This document shows, one piece after another, positions 44,906 to 57,515 of a stretch of DNA of 64,000 bases. The stretch comes from Reticulitermes speratus (Eukaryota > Arthropoda > Insecta > Blattodea > Rhinotermitidae): positions 4,231,709 through 4,295,708 of the forward strand of contig JAJKFL010000026.1 in NCBI GenBank assembly GCA_021186555.1. Direction: 5' to 3'. A program made the position numbers and the translations under genes. Each line of letters begins with the position of its first letter. Within the stretch, counting starts at the first letter, position 1. The notes under the pieces are model-generated. The model had not been told where the DNA came from. It was given only the letters and a program-made list of their open reading frames with translations, and made no database searches.

Positions 44906-47900
44906 CGTTCCTTCCCTGATTTGTGTGTTGCTAATATTGTCATTCAGAAAAGAATTGTTTTACCCATATAACTGCATTGAAAATATTTCCTACTTTGACT
45001 GCATTAACATATTTGATGTGGTCTTAAATAGTATTTAGTTTTTGTTTGAATATAAGTACTGATGATAAAGCATGAGAACAAACTGAATAAAGTGAATGCC
45101 AGAACTAATACAGTCTTTGTAAATTTTCATTGGATAGATTTATCAGACCGATGTCATCATAAGTTAATCTAAAATATGACTTAGTATATGAAAGTGACAT
45201 ATATCATTTCTTGTGACTTGATGGTAATGTAGTGTTCTTATGTTCTTAAAGTTTTGGTCCAGGATTTACATCTTTCTAAGAAGATTAGTGGATTTAGAGC
45301 GTAATGCATAAATAAGCTGATAACACATGGATTAGATATACAGCCCATGCCACCTTGTATCCTCTTGATATGTTTTGTTTTTTTAGTGGGGAAAAGTACA
45401 TTTTCTTGAAAGCTGTTGCATGTTTGTATGTATTTTTTGGAGCTTCAGTGTGACTGTGGTTGCTGGTTGTGATCATCATAGGTAGTGGTTATACAGAAAA
45501 GCTAAATTACTGATACGAGGCATATTCAGTGTCAGTTCAGTACAGTCACATCATTATAAGAACCTTATTTCGTTATGCATATTTCATGTATCCTATTCTT
45601 ATTGTGAAAGGAGATACCAGTTAAAAACTTTGCGAAAATTTGAAAGGGTTAGTAGCAGGTATGAAGTCTTACATGAGCAAGAAGAAATCATATCCTGAAA
45701 AATTTGGCACAAGCCTTTCGATTCCTTGCTTTATGTCACAGTCTTAGTGCTAGTGCTAGTGTGAGAATAACCACGCCAAACATCATGGGAACTGAGATTA
45801 AAGGACTTGTCTGTGGTTGTAATGGTGATGTTTTAATGTAATCCATATTCTGTGTGCTAGATTGAACATACAGTATCCATATTCTGCACACTAGACTGAA
45901 CATACAGTATCCATATTCTGCACACTAGACTGAACATACAGTATTTAATCTAACAATTTGCACAATTGCAGTTTGTTGGATTGAATGCTGTATGTTTACA
46001 TTTTACTTTGTTCAAAATATAAATATGTGTACAGCACTGAATGAAAACATATAATGGGGTGTGTAATAAATACATACAGTTAAGAGGCAAAAATAGACTA
46101 GCATCCTCAGTTAACCTATGCAGTTCTTTAAATTAAACACTTTTACAGACAGCTGAAATTGACACCAGTGTTTATAATGATGGGCTACTTTCATAATTTT
46201 CTGCATCTATTACACATTGAAATTTTGTTGTCACAAAATGTTGGGAAATGAAATATGCAATGAAATATGGTACCTGCTTGGATGTACTGGCTGATAAATG
46301 AAGTGAGTTTCGTGCTTCTGACAGTGGATCTTTGTAACTACTGCATGAAGAGTGAGAAGTAATTTTAGATGCAAACATGCGTGTGCAGTGACATATTTTT
46401 GTCACACCTATTGATACAGGTTGTGCGAGAAATATTTGCCTGTTTTTATAAACAGCCGAATATTTCTTATTAAAAACAACAGTACCATCCGTGTCCAAGG
46501 AAAGCAGAAGGTTTAAAATCATTTATGTTGCATGGTTTTCCCATCTGTTAACATATGCAGGAATTACATGCAGTAAAAACAGTCCCTCATGTAACAGACA
46601 AGACTGCCACACAGCCTGCTTCATTCACCTACTGCACTGACAGGAACAGGGGTAGCATCTTATGGCACTGGGTAGTTTGAATAATACACAGATGTAGAAT
46701 TCAGAGCTTGTTTTGCAGTCATGTGATCCCTTCAGTTAAATTCTGATGGTTCAGTAGAGGATGTGTTCATTCCACCTTTCTTTAAAAAGAAATGACTCTT
46801 ATGTCATTGAATGGTGTCACAAATAGGCAGGTTTTAATTTGTTTTTGGTGAAGGCAATATTAGTTGTGTGATTGCTTTGCTACTGCTTTCTTGCCTGTTT
46901 TGAGTTTCCACCTCCCATGTATGTAGAGTGTGAAGCATAGGGCCGTGTTATCGTTTTAATGTAACTAGAAAGTGCTTTCTGTATAGGATGAAATATTTAT
47001 TTTTGTATTGTACCTCAAGTATTGGTTAAGGCTGTTTGAGTTGACTTCAGCTATCTTAGAAATATGAAGCAGCACAGGCTTGATTCATTTTGGGCTTAAC
47101 TTCGTCTTCCATTTGTTGAAAAATCCTGAGTTATTTTGTTGTTAAAATAATGAAAAGTAAGTGATGGGTGAAATATTAATTCATAGTAAAAAAGAGTACA
47201 AATTCTGTTATGTTGATGAAGTGCTGTATTAAATGTCTTGGTGCTAGTCCTGTGTAAGCAGTCAATTTTGTAAGTAATATAATTGCTTATTGCTGAATTT
47301 TTTCTTATATAAACAGTCTATTGTTTCATTCATTTGCCTGGACAAAAAAGGAGTGCAAGTTTTGAGTGTCATTGAAACATTGAGACATACTCTGACAACA
47401 AAATGCTTTAATGATTTTAAAATGAAACTTGGTGTGCCAAGTGGATGAGGTTGTTTGCTGTTGTTTTTGAGTGTTGTTCTGACTGGGGATGTATGTCCTG
47501 CTCCATTTGACAAGCATGACTTCTTACTACCGAGTATGATGCCATAGTTGCCATGTGTGTAGGTGCTGGGCATGCGGCAATCTTTTACATTTGTAGGTGT
47601 AAGTTATAATGTAGGGTCAGCATTCTGATATGAATAAATCAAGCAGTTGCTTTTGTACAGTGGGAATTGTAGCCCCTCGACACTATGGGTATGCTCGCAC
47701 TGAATGGTCTTGCTGCAGTCTTTAGCGTTGGTTCATTATGCTTTCAACATATTCAGAAACTTCACACAGATTTGGCTGTAATTATATTATTTTTTGGTCA
47801 GGTATCCTTTTCAAGAACACTTGTGCTCACTTGTGCGCTGTGTTTTGTGGGCATGACTGAACAGATGCATTTCCAAGAACAGCAGCACTGGCTTGCGCAC

Positions 47901-48544
47901 TGTGTTTTGTGGGCGTGACTGTTGGTGTGAACAAATGCATTTAAATGGAGGCAAAGGTTATTTTCCCTTGCTGCTTGCTGACTGAGCGTACACGTTCTGT
48001 GCATCAGGCTTACGACTAGTTTCTGCACTGATGATAACATGTAAAGCATATTCTTTCTTGTGTTATTCCAAAGTTTTATTTTTTCCAGCATTCATGAAAA
48101 TTGCAGTGATGATTCACAGCAGGATCAGGCTGGATGTAAGTGGATGTTACAAGGGAAGGAACAGCGTGTGTCTGCCTGATGCAAACTTTGTATGCATTTG
48201 AATGAGTATATATATGTTGAAAGAAAGGTTCAATAAATTGATTACAATTGAAAACTATATTGGTGTATCATTTATGCCTCTTGTTTATATCAACGTAACC
48301 CATTTTGTGCATATGGGCCACGCATGATCCAGGTGAATTATTATTTGCTTTCAAATATTCATCTGTTTGGGTTGTAGGAGTCTATATACTTGGTTTTTTT
48401 TTTTTGTACATGTTTCTAATCAAGTCTGAAGAAAGTAGAGGAGGAATTGTGTTACAATTACATTCCTTTAAAAATATGTAATATTTTAACTTTGGCACAG
48501 CTTTGAAGGATTTATTACCAGTTTTGGTGATGTAATTTTGACCA
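44906..48544. other. AT-rich, no supported gene
   Basis: Only the short tandem repeat at 45843 and an imperfect duplication of about 66 bp at 47820-47930 (GCACTGTGTTTTGTGGGC twice). No coding evidence. Confidence 0.45.
45843..45942 (+). repeat. About 37-bp tandem repeat, about 3 copies
   Basis: TCCATATTCTGCACACTAGA followed by CTGAACATACAGTA is repeated; the first copy differs slightly (TGTGTGCTAGATTG). Confidence 0.85.
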
Positions 48545-48840
48545 GCCTTGGGGATAGCTCAGTCGGTATAGCGACTCGCTACGGGCTGGACTGTCCGGGG
48601 ATCGAATCCCGGTGGGAGGGCGAGATTTTTCGCAGCCGTCCAGACCAGCCCTGGGGCCCACCCAGCTTCCTATACAATGGGGGATCTCTTTCCCGGGGGT
48701 AAAGCGGCCGGGGCGTGGAGTTGACCACCCACCCTCATCTAGCGCCGAGGTTAAAGAAAGAGTAGAGCTATACCTCTACTCCCCCTCTGGGCCTTCGTGG
48801 CCTGTTCTAGGGAGGACTTTACCTTACCATACCTTTTATA
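48545..48840 (+). mobile_element. SINE family A, best-preserved copy
   Basis: Head GGGGATAGCTCAGTCGGTAT and box B GGGATCGAATCCCGG are intact. Body: CGTCCAGACCAGCCCTGGGG, CCCACCCAGCTTCCTATAC, CCCGGGGGTAAAGCGGCCGG, GGCGTGGAGTTGACCACC and TCTAGCGCCGAGGTTAA. It ends CCTTCGTGGCCTGTTCTAGG with a short ACCTTACC tail. The most recent-looking copy and a good reference for the family. Confidence 0.9.
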
Positions 48841-51188
48841 TGTTGTGTCACAATGGTATGTGTAAACCAAAGTCATTACTCCAATTCTTATGCTGAATAA
48901 TAACACATTACAGTTGTGTGTGGGAGGTACTCAGTTTTAATCTTGATTGGGCTCCTGGCTGTTCTGATTGAGGGCTTTCCTGATTTTTTCAGTCTGAACA
49001 GATAAATACCAGGATAGTGTTGTCAGTCATCTGGCTCCTTACAGATCATTGCCAACTTACAAATCAGAATCATATTCCTGTGTAATTTGACATTGACTGT
49101 GCAGTTGAATCAGCGTAATTTAAAATGACATACGATTCAACCCTTTTAGGTGTGTTCCCATCCCAGTGGAATGCCCATTAAAATGGTTCCATCTCTCCAT
49201 ATATGTGCATATAACATTGTGATAATCATTGGATGGTTATGGACGAAATTTGGTACTGGGTAATTTTTTTACATACTGAACTGTCTCAGTTTTGATTAAA
49301 ATTTGACAAACGTGACAGATACTTTGCATGAAGACTTGTATATATTTCTGCATGCATCTTCAGCACATATGGGTCTATCCAACATTCTACAAAAAAAAAA
49401 TCTCACATAAGTCTGCCCATCATTCCACATTAAAAACAAAAGAAAATCAGGATTTGTATTTAGACTGCATTAAAGAAGTATTTTCTTTATTCTTTTAACA
49501 TAGTGCTGTATTAAAATAAAACTTCATAGCTTCACCCTTCACTGTTGCCTGGATTATAAGATTTATTTTTGGTTCCTGGAATACAGAGGAAACCTCTAGT
49601 ATGTGCGTTGTGTAAAAGAGTGGAAACGCCCATTTTATTAGTGTTCTCCATGCAATGCTCAGAAGTTAGCGTTCACAAATTATAACAGCTTGAACATGCT
49701 GGAACTTTTGAGCTGTGTGTATTTTCCAACTTGTTATAGCTGAGGCATAACATTACTTCATGATAACAATAGTAATAACTGAAGTGTTTTTGCTCATTAC
49801 AGTCAACAACTTCAAGAAGAAGTTTCAGAGAAATGTCCATATGCAAATTGTGTGCCATCTCATAAAATTTCAATCAGGTACTCTTATGTCCAATATTACA
49901 TTGACACAGCAGGTTGTCAGTGATTTATTTCAGTACGGATTGTCAGGATGTCAGTATAATAATTTTAGTTCCTTGTCATCTATATGCATACTGTGACATT
50001 TGAGGTTTTCGTAGTAGTGTTGGTGAAGATTCAGGGATTGCTTGACCCAGTTGATGTGGCATCTTATCCCAGATGACTTGAATCCTCATTTTCTCCTTTG
50101 ATCTTGATCAATACCATTTGCAGATTTACCACAGAGGATTATTAAATTTGTTAACTAACATACAGGTGGCATAAAATTACACATTGCATGGATTAGTAAA
50201 ATTGCATGGTTTGAGAGCTAACATTACTGCATTATGTTTCCGGTATCCTCTGTTAAGAAGACGTTGTATGTTTCTTTCCAAATATTTTCTCGCTGTCGCG
50301 ATGAAGTCAGTCTTTTTGCGATTATTTGTGAAAATCCTTGATTTGCAATAATGCTTGCTGTTTTTTTTTATTTCCCACCATTTATTACCCACAATTTGTT
50401 CGTTCTCTCTTTCCGTACTGTAATTGGTTATAGGATAAAAGAGAAAATGGTGGTCACATACCAGTAATGCCAATATGGGAAATAAGTCCTGTTGTTTCGC
50501 GACAAAAAAACATTTTACTTTATCCACTTTTTTTTAAGTTTTCAAAATCAAACTAGGGACAAATTTTGACATCTCCATGCTAAAGTGTCTTTGTGCATGT
50601 GAGTTAATACAATTACTTTTTCTGATGTCAGAGATGAGCAAAAATTTGAATTTGAATGTGTTATAAACTGAAAAATTAAATACTGTAGATGGTGCTTGTT
50701 ACGAGGAAAGAAGAGTGTGATTTATGCAATTAGGGCCCTTTAGAAAACCCTTAACCTGCGTGTGAGGACAAAACATTATATATTCTGGACAATATCAATT
50801 TAAGTTAGGGATTTTTGAAAGGAGGTTTCTTGGCTCTTTCTAGAAACTTTCTACAGAAGGTGTTGGCTACCCTGTTCATAGCAATGGCGTACAGCACGTG
50901 TGTGTGGGCGAATACGTATGGAATCTTTGTTCGTGCACGTGGCAATAATGGAATTTATGTAAAATTGTGACTTGTTGTAAGTAGGAGTAGTTCTTATTTG
51001 ATACTGTAAATGCTGTGATTATTTCGTGTGGGTTTGAAATGGAAAGTTCGTTACTAGATTCGGTACTCAGATTGCTGAAGGTATTTTTAGGCTAATGTGG
51101 ACCTTTTCTGTGGAATGTACTTGAAAACCTTAATTATACTTATTTCTCGTTGCCATTTTCCCTAATATATAATTTACCGTAAGTATAA
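48841..51188. other. AT-rich, no supported gene
   Basis: A 116-codon minus frame at 50177-50527 has no recognised domain or splice support. Nothing else stands out. Confidence 0.4.
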
Positions 51189-51196
51189 AGGGATTT

Positions 51197-52110
51197 GGCA
51201 CTAATGCAGTTTAGGTCCACCACTGTGTATCCAGTGTGCAGTGACAATGTTCCTGTACGCTGAGGGGCGTGGTTTGCGTGGCGCGTTGTGGCCTCGCCCC
51301 TCTCTCCCTACTTCAACTTGCAGCGCTCATTTCAAACAAAGAAACTTAGGTTAGCGTGTAGGCTATGTCTCTGTTCTGTATATGAAGGGAATGGCCACTG
51401 GACACAAACGTAGGTTAGCGTGTAGGCTATGTCTCTTTTGTATATTAAGTGAATGGCCACTGGACACAAACTTAGGTTAGCGTTCAGGCTATGTCTCTGT
51501 TTTGTATATTAAGTGAATGACCACTGGACACAAACTTAGGTTAGCGTTCAGGCTATGTCTCTGTTCTGTATACGAAGGGAATGGCCACTGGACACAAACT
51601 TAGGTTAGCGTGTAGGCTATGTCTCTGTTTTGTATATTAAGTGAATGGCCACTGGACACAAACTTAGGTTAGCGTTCAGGCTATGTCTCTGTTTTGTACA
51701 TTAAGTGAATGGCCACTGGACACAAACTTAGGTTAGCGTTCAGGCTATGTCTCTGTTTTGTATGTTAAGTGAATGGCCACTGGACACAAAGTTAGGTTAG
51801 CGTTCAGGCTATGTCTCTGTTCTGTATATGAAGGGAATGGCCACTGGACACAAACTTAGGTTAGCGTGTAGGCTATGTCTCTGTTACAGTCAGCACGATA
51901 TTTCAACCTCGTCCCCCTCATTACACTACCTGTTCACGGTAACGGCTATCGCTCTGTGTAGTACAGTACAGTGTCGCGGTCTCCCTCTCCACTTTAACGT
52001 TGCTCCTCCTCTTTCCATACCCCCTACCACACATAGCCTTCTAGACTCACTCTGTCGTCCTTCCTATAGAAAATTTTCCTGCTGTGGTGGACCTAAACTG
52101 CATTAGTGCC
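51197..52110. mobile_element. 914-bp TIR element with internal minisatellite and 8-bp target duplication
   Basis: Perfect 27-bp terminal inverted repeats beginning GGCACTAATGCAGTTTAGGT are flanked by the direct repeat AGGGATTT at 51189-51196 and 52111-52118. Its interior is mostly a 64-bp minisatellite and has no transposase frame. An 8-bp duplication fits hAT, P or Merlin superfamilies; the GG terminus fits Merlin better than hAT. Superfamily undecided. Confidence 0.82.
51343..51895 (+). repeat. 63-64-bp minisatellite, about 9 copies, inside the TIR element
   Basis: The unit contains ACTTAGGTTAGCGTGTAGGC, TATGTCTCTGTTCTG and GAATGGCCACTGGACACAAA. GTGTAGG/GTTCAGG and ATGAAGG/TTAAGTG variants alternate, showing at least two monomer types. 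Confidence 0.92.
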
Positions 52111-52118
52111 AGGGATTT

Positions 52119-53769
52119 TGTATGATTGAAATATTATTGCCATTTGTATTACGATATTAGAAGTTCGTTAGAAGGTTCGAGTACTCAGAACGGTAGGGTT
52201 TGTGACGAACAGTGGAAACAGGCTAAGTATTAGCTTCTTTGGCCTTGGTTAAGGCTTTCTGGACAGGTTTGATAGTAGGGGCATATCACATAAGCTGTAA
52301 GGCCTTATTTGAAGGTTTATTTAACTTGTATGTTTTATGTGCTGTAAAACATTCGCTTGTTTTCATCAGTTGACCAGGTATGTGTAGGTAACTTGTACAT
52401 AATGTGTAAAGAACCCAGAATGAATACCTTTAATAGTAAATTAAGAATTTTATGCTTGGGGTCCAGTCCAGGGTTACACCCCCAGTTTTTTCTGCTGTTA
52501 AAGTAAATTCTTACCGTATATGCACTACCGCCTCAAAGGACTTATTTTTGTAACAGAAGCAGGATTTGCAATTGAACATGATAATATACTCACGTTATAC
52601 AAACCTTAGTTACTGGCATGGAAAGTGATGGTAATGAATGGTATCCCTTAGTTATGTGGGGTCGTCAACATTCTTAAAATACAGGATGTTTACGAAGATG
52701 ATTAATGAAAGTCTCCAGAAAACAGGCTTTAAAGTTTGATGTATTCATTTGCAACCCCAAAACATACAAGTTGTCACTAATTGAAAATTTATAGGCTAAC
52801 CTCCATTCTATGTCCTGGTTGAAAACTGAGTATCTTACCACCTTGAGTGTCTCTGAACAAAATGAAGTCAGAAAACTTAACCTTGTTGCTGTAATTACGT
52901 TTGTTGACTACAAGTTATTTTCCTCATCAGAGATCTCAAACCTGACCTCAGCAGATTAGAAGCTGCTTTCAACCCCAGTGTACATTGGGCATCCTGACTT
53001 GACTTTCTTTGAGTGTCAAGGTGTCAGACCTGATCAGACATTGTGTCAAGATGCAAGGAGTATTGAATGCAACTTTAAAAGTATATATTGTGCTTGGAGT
53101 ACCATTTTCATTTTCAATATAGACAGACAATAAGCAGGAGGGTAATTTTAGATTAGAGTGTAAGTTGTATTCTGTGTTAGAATAATGGTGTAAACTGTAA
53201 TTGTTTCTCATTGCTAATAAGAAACTCCCCAGGAGATGGCAAATTTATGTCGTCAAAACATGCAGGATGAATTTGTTTTACTGCCTGCATTCTATGATTA
53301 ACAACATGGTGGTGATGTCATCAGACATTAAACTGAAGGTCACTAACAGCACGTGTGACATGCAAAATTATTAGGCCCATTGTGTTAATAACAGTTTGCT
53401 GTTGTAAACAGGTAATGTGTACAGCCTTCACACAACAGGCAGACTTGTAGATACATATGCTGGATACCTTTAGATGTTGTGCATATACAGTATGATACAC
53501 TGTGTACAGACATCCAGTCTATGTAGAGCTGTGCTTGTGTGAACACTGTACACCGTACACCACATAGTTTAATCATTTCTAAAAACACCACATGACAATA
53601 AATTAAGTGGCTCACTCGTTGCAGATGACTCGTCCTTGAAAAGGTAGTATTTTCTCAGGTAGTCAAGAAATTCCCCACATTTATGAACCTGAATGTACAG
53701 TATTGTGTTCACAAGAGCTTTCCACTGATCCCTGCCCTGAGCCAGATGATCCAGTCCACAGTCTCACAA
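52119..53769. other. AT-rich, no supported gene
   Basis: A possible decayed hammerhead-like arm at 53230-53270 (GGAGATGGCAAATTTATG, AAAACATGCAGG) is too degraded to call. Confidence 0.4.
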
Positions 53770-53958
53770 CATTCATTTGAACCCGGTTGTAACAACATCG
53801 GTTTATACAACACCTCGTCTATAGCATCAGATATTCTGTGGTATCAATTAAGTCCTCACTGTTAACCATAATATTACACTACTCCGTTATAACAACACTC
53901 ATTTATAGCAACACAAAATATTCAGTCCCTCTCATGATATCATAACTGAGTTTGACTG
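53770..53958 (-). mobile_element. Tigger/pogo-like MITE, second copy
   Basis: Matches 139-323 in inverse: GGTTGTAACAACATCGGTTT, ATACAACACCTCGTCTATAG, TGTTAACCATAATATTACAC and CTGAGTTTGACTG before TA. Older and more diverged. Confidence 0.68.
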
Positions 53959-54009
53959 TATTTCTGTAAGATACATTTTAGTATTATCCTTCTATTAATA
54001 TTCTGGTTG

Positions 54010-54300
54010 CAGTATTGCTCTTGATGTTGGAACTGTCAATGGTCGAGGGCATGCCTGACATCCAATTGTGTTGAACTCGTGGCAGACATTTTACGTGATG
54101 AATATTCATGTGTTCTGGGATTTGGCACTGTGTTGTATGGTGAGTAGTTGTCGATGTTCCAAAGGATGGTGGTGCCTCCATCCTCATGGGCTGAAGGTCC
54201 TTTGAATGGTCGGGAACTATTAACCCAGTGACACAGTGCCATGTCCCAGAACACTTGAATCTTCAGCAACACTTGTGTGGGAACTTCAAACATTGCATTG
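54010..54300 (-). repeat. Interspersed repeat with decayed coding-like frame
   Basis: The minus frame reads KIQVFWDMALCHWVNSSRPF, then EDGGTTILWNIDNYSPYNTV and PRTHEYSSRK. I recall this phrase pattern (VFWDV.PC..V, GTTILRNVGNYSP) from many predicted insect proteins, where it marks a repeat and not a host gene. A related phrase (VIFWVITQCNLQSVYKHLGE) occurs on plus at 56372-56472. Identity of the parent element not known to me. Confidence 0.5.
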
Positions 54301-54939
54301 TTCATGATGTTTATGCTTGAACTGTTTGATGTGCGGAAGTAAAACACACACAGAGCCCAGAGCATTCTGTTCACTTTGTTAGGTGTGCAGAAGATTGTCA
54401 CTTGCATTACTGCTGTCACTGGTATTTTGTTGTAGTGTGAATTGAAGAAGTGTACAGAGCATTATTGTATAATGGTGGCAGACTGATGCACTGCATAGCT
54501 GCAGCATGTGTATTGTACAATTGTAAAATGTTTGATGTTTGGATAAAACTTTGAAAGGTGAACAGAACAACTACTTCCTGAAATCAGGGGTGGACTGTCC
54601 ACTGTGTGCATGTTTTTTCCAAGGCTCTGTATCCACTTGTCACACAGTTCAAGTGCTGCTTTGTGCCAGAATCTAGAAATATTACAATATATGTTTATGA
54701 GTGCAAATTATGTTTCTTACAGATGGTGGCACAGTCTTTGTTGGTTCCGTGCGTCAGGACGTGTGATGCTGTACACCGCATGTCGTCTTCACTTTGTCAG
54801 GTAAGTGGACGGGATTCTGGGATCGAAACATACAGCATCATACTGCCTGTGTGAGTTTGAATTGTGTTTGTTATGGATGGTGGTGATCTGATTTTGTGTT
54901 TCACTTCCTGTGCGTACAGGCAGTGATAAGGTACTTATA

Positions 54940-55485
54940 CAGGGTGCACCAAAAACACCTGATGGTTTTTTAAATTTGAAAACCAGCGTGCCCGCTACGC
55001 GGCGCTTCCATACTGACCGTCACCATGTACAGCGATGTTTGGAGTTTAGTTGAGATGGAGCGCTGGTCGGTACAACACCGTATTGCGGCAGTGAACTGTT
55101 TATCAAAACAGTCTGTTACAGCTACACAGGGTGGTTTCCAACAGCAGTTTCAGATCTTGCAGTACCAGACTACTTCCTTTGGGGTTATGTCAAAACCAAG
55201 GTATACGAAACACATCCTGCCAATATTGATGGCTTAAAGCAGCGAATTCGTGAGTGTACTCCCTAAGGAAATGTTACAACGTGTTATGACAGCCTTTCCG
55301 TTGCGACTGCAGCAGTGTATTGAACGACATGGTGGTCACCTACAAAGTGTCATATTCAAACAGTAATGATTCAGATGAATTTTCATGGACATGGAATGTA
55401 CCTGATAGTCTTAATAAAATGTTTCCACTTTGCCTTAAAGAGTTACTTCATTTCAAAAAGCGTCAGGTGTTTTTGGCGCACCCTG
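54940..55485 (+). mobile_element. Tc1/mariner-superfamily element, internally deleted, 546 bp
   Basis: TIRs are CAGGGTGCACCAAAAACACC on the left and GGTGTTTTTGGCGCACCCTG on the right, flanked by TA. The remaining coding begins with an N-terminal helix-turn-helix start (EMERWSVQHRIAAVNCLSKQ, SVTATQGGFQQQF). It then jumps directly to a transposase C terminus (DYFLWGYVKTKVYETHPANI, LQRVMTAFPLRLQQCIERHG). The catalytic middle is missing and a stop lies between. Non-autonomous deletion derivative. Confidence 0.85.
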
Positions 55486-55740
55486 TACATGTCCTCTATA
55501 TGACAGTGACTGTCCATTTAAGATTGCAGCAGTTCAAGCTCACAAACTGTCGTGCACAGTAAACAAACCTGGACTGATATTTATCATAATCTACATTTAT
55601 AATAAATGCTAAACTGATGGAATTAAATTTTGTGTATGCACGAAGTGGTGCTGCTATCTGGCGGAACTGTTTGAGTAATCAATAATAAGACCGACAAATG
55701 CACTATATTGACCAATTTTATTCTGGCCTATATCCCCTTA

Positions 55741-55784
55741 CCCTACACGTGTTTCGGAACTTTAAAGTTCCATCTTCAGGGGCT
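55741..55784 (-). ncRNA. Hammerhead-ribozyme-like motif, single copy
   Basis: On minus: CCC, CTGAAGA (55773-55779), T, stem II GGAAC-TTTAAA-GTTCC, GAAAC (55751-55755), ACGT, GTA, GGG. All core positions and both stems are intact. Downstream on minus (to about 55680) a weak tail-like sequence follows. No inverted second arm found within 500 bp, so this may be a truncated element. Confidence 0.58.
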
Positions 55785-56371
55785 TGTCTTATGCTACCTA
55801 TTATTTACATATTAAAAAACAGATTCACAATATGTACAATAGTCTGCTGACAGTCATAAAACCAATTATAAAAATATTCGGTACACTTTAAAATAGTACG
55901 ATGTGTACAGTTATCAGTTAGAAATGTAAAAGCTCACGTAGAAGTGTAAAAAACTGTTTGTTATAGGGACGTTGTAATCTGTCCGTGGCATTGGCTGTTT
56001 GTCATTATTTTACGTAACTACTGGCATAGTTTCTTTAACTCCATGTTCATTTCTTGTGTGTTGTGGTGCGTCTGTCCTGTCCTTTCAGGGTCAAGCGTAT
56101 ATTGATACTCTGTTTCAGTAATGTTTGGATGCTATCTTCCACTAGTGCCATCTTTTGCTGCTGTTTGAAATAGACACTGAGTATGACAAGACCATGCAAA
56201 AGGGCAGAATAGCAATTGATAGCCTTTTATTGCCTTTATAGAATCTTAAATTACATATTTAAGTTCCACACTTGCTAAGTTTTACCTGTCTCAGAAATTT
56301 CACCTTTCAGTGCCACAAATTTCTTTTATACCTTTTACAAATTAGGCAACTTAATGAGAGTTTGGGTTCTC

Positions 56372-56472
56372 ACATGGTGAGGATTTGGATTGTTATCTTC
56401 TGGGTTATAACACAGTGTAATCTACAGAGTGTCTATAAACATCTGGGAGAAAATATTGCCTCATTATTTTGA
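56372..56472 (+). repeat. Interspersed repeat fragment with decayed frame
   Basis: The plus frame VRIWIVIFWVITQCNLQSVY, then KHLGENIASLF, resembles the VFWVVTPCSLV..YQRFGG repeat phrase. Short and isolated. Confidence 0.4.
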
Positions 56473-56915
56473 AATCATGTTTAGTGGATGTAACAGGTAG
56501 AACAAGTATAGGAAGGAGTGCATTGGTGTTAATATTGGCATTAGTATTTAGAGTGACTGAAAATTTAATTTACAGTTATTATGTACTTATGCATATGTGA
56601 GGCTAGTCAAAGTATTGCTTTCAAAAAGAATTCTCCATTTGCAGTCCATTATACTTCCTCCCTTCCATACTTTCTAGATACGGTACAAATTACACATCTG
56701 TCTTCTCCTGGTATACTTCCCTTATGTACAACACAGTGGACAGGCGGTACAGTAAAAATTCTGTTGGAGAAAGCAAAGACTGTATTTTTAAGTGTCACAT
56801 AGGTTTGATATCAGGCACTGCACAAATAAGCTATATCATTAAAATTGAAATTAAAACCAACTTGATGTACCTTCACTATTAAAAATTTTAATAGTAGATT
56901 AACTAACTCTTAATT

Positions 56916-56959
56916 AACCCGACATGTTTCAGTCAGGTACCTGACCATCTTCAGGGGTT
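56916..56959 (-). ncRNA. Hammerhead-ribozyme-like motif (element C, left arm)
   Basis: On minus: AACCC, CTGAAGA, T, GGTCAGG-TA-CCTGACT, GAAAC, AT, GTC, GGGTT. The same as the right-arm motif, except that one stem II pair is a G-U wobble. Confidence 0.55.
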
Positions 56960-57471
56960 TACTACATTTAGTTGCGTAGTCCATATGTTAAACATACACA
57001 AGACATGATCCCACAAGGTCTCGTCGCATATAAAGTTTTCACAAATCACTAAAAGTCACTAAAACTCGTTTTAAAAAACTCGATTAAAAAACTCTTAAGA
57101 AAACTCTTAAAAACAGTCAACACCTGCAATCCTGCAATAGTTCCACCTTTGCAAAACTTATAGCACTGTTGTTGCACACTTTGTCATATCACCGACTCGT
57201 CCTGCATTTTCTATCGCAGTATGTCACGTAGAGAAGCTGTGTAGTGTATCTTGCACTGTAGATCTGCTATGATCTGATATTGTGTCTGCGCGTTATTATT
57301 GGCTTATTGTTATTTTTATAGGCATGGTTTTGCATTGCCGTTTTTTGTGTTTCCTGATACGTGGACTGTGTTTTATGCGTGTTTGGGGTGTATTGGTTGC
57401 TTGCTGTCGGTCAACTGTGGGATCATGTCTTGTGTATGTTTAACATATGGACTACGCAACTAAATGTAGTA

Positions 57472-57515
57472 AACCCCTGAAGATGGTCAGGTACCTGACC
57501 GAAACATGTCGGGTT
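57472..57515 (+). ncRNA. Hammerhead-ribozyme-like motif (element C, tail-side arm), best copy
   Basis: Stem I is AACCC/GGGTT (five pairs). CTGAAGA is at 57477-57483, then T and a perfect 7-bp stem II GGTCAGG-TA-CCTGACC. GAAAC is at 57501-57505, then a 2-nt AT loop and GTC at 57508-57510, the most favourable natural cleavage triplet. Predicted cut after C57510. The minimal stem III suggests it would act best as a dimer, as known for Penelope-type hammerheads. Confidence 0.65.

Noticed and set aside
50177..50527. 116-codon minus-strand frame
   Set aside because: No recognised family, AT-rich composition and no splice context.
51343..51895. TTAGG telomere-like sequence
   Set aside because: TTAGGTTAG occurs once per 64-bp unit; there is no tandem TTAGG run.
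53224..53270. Hammerhead-like arm
   Set aside because: Both core boxes carry several changes (AGGAGA, AAAAC) and no partner arm was seen.
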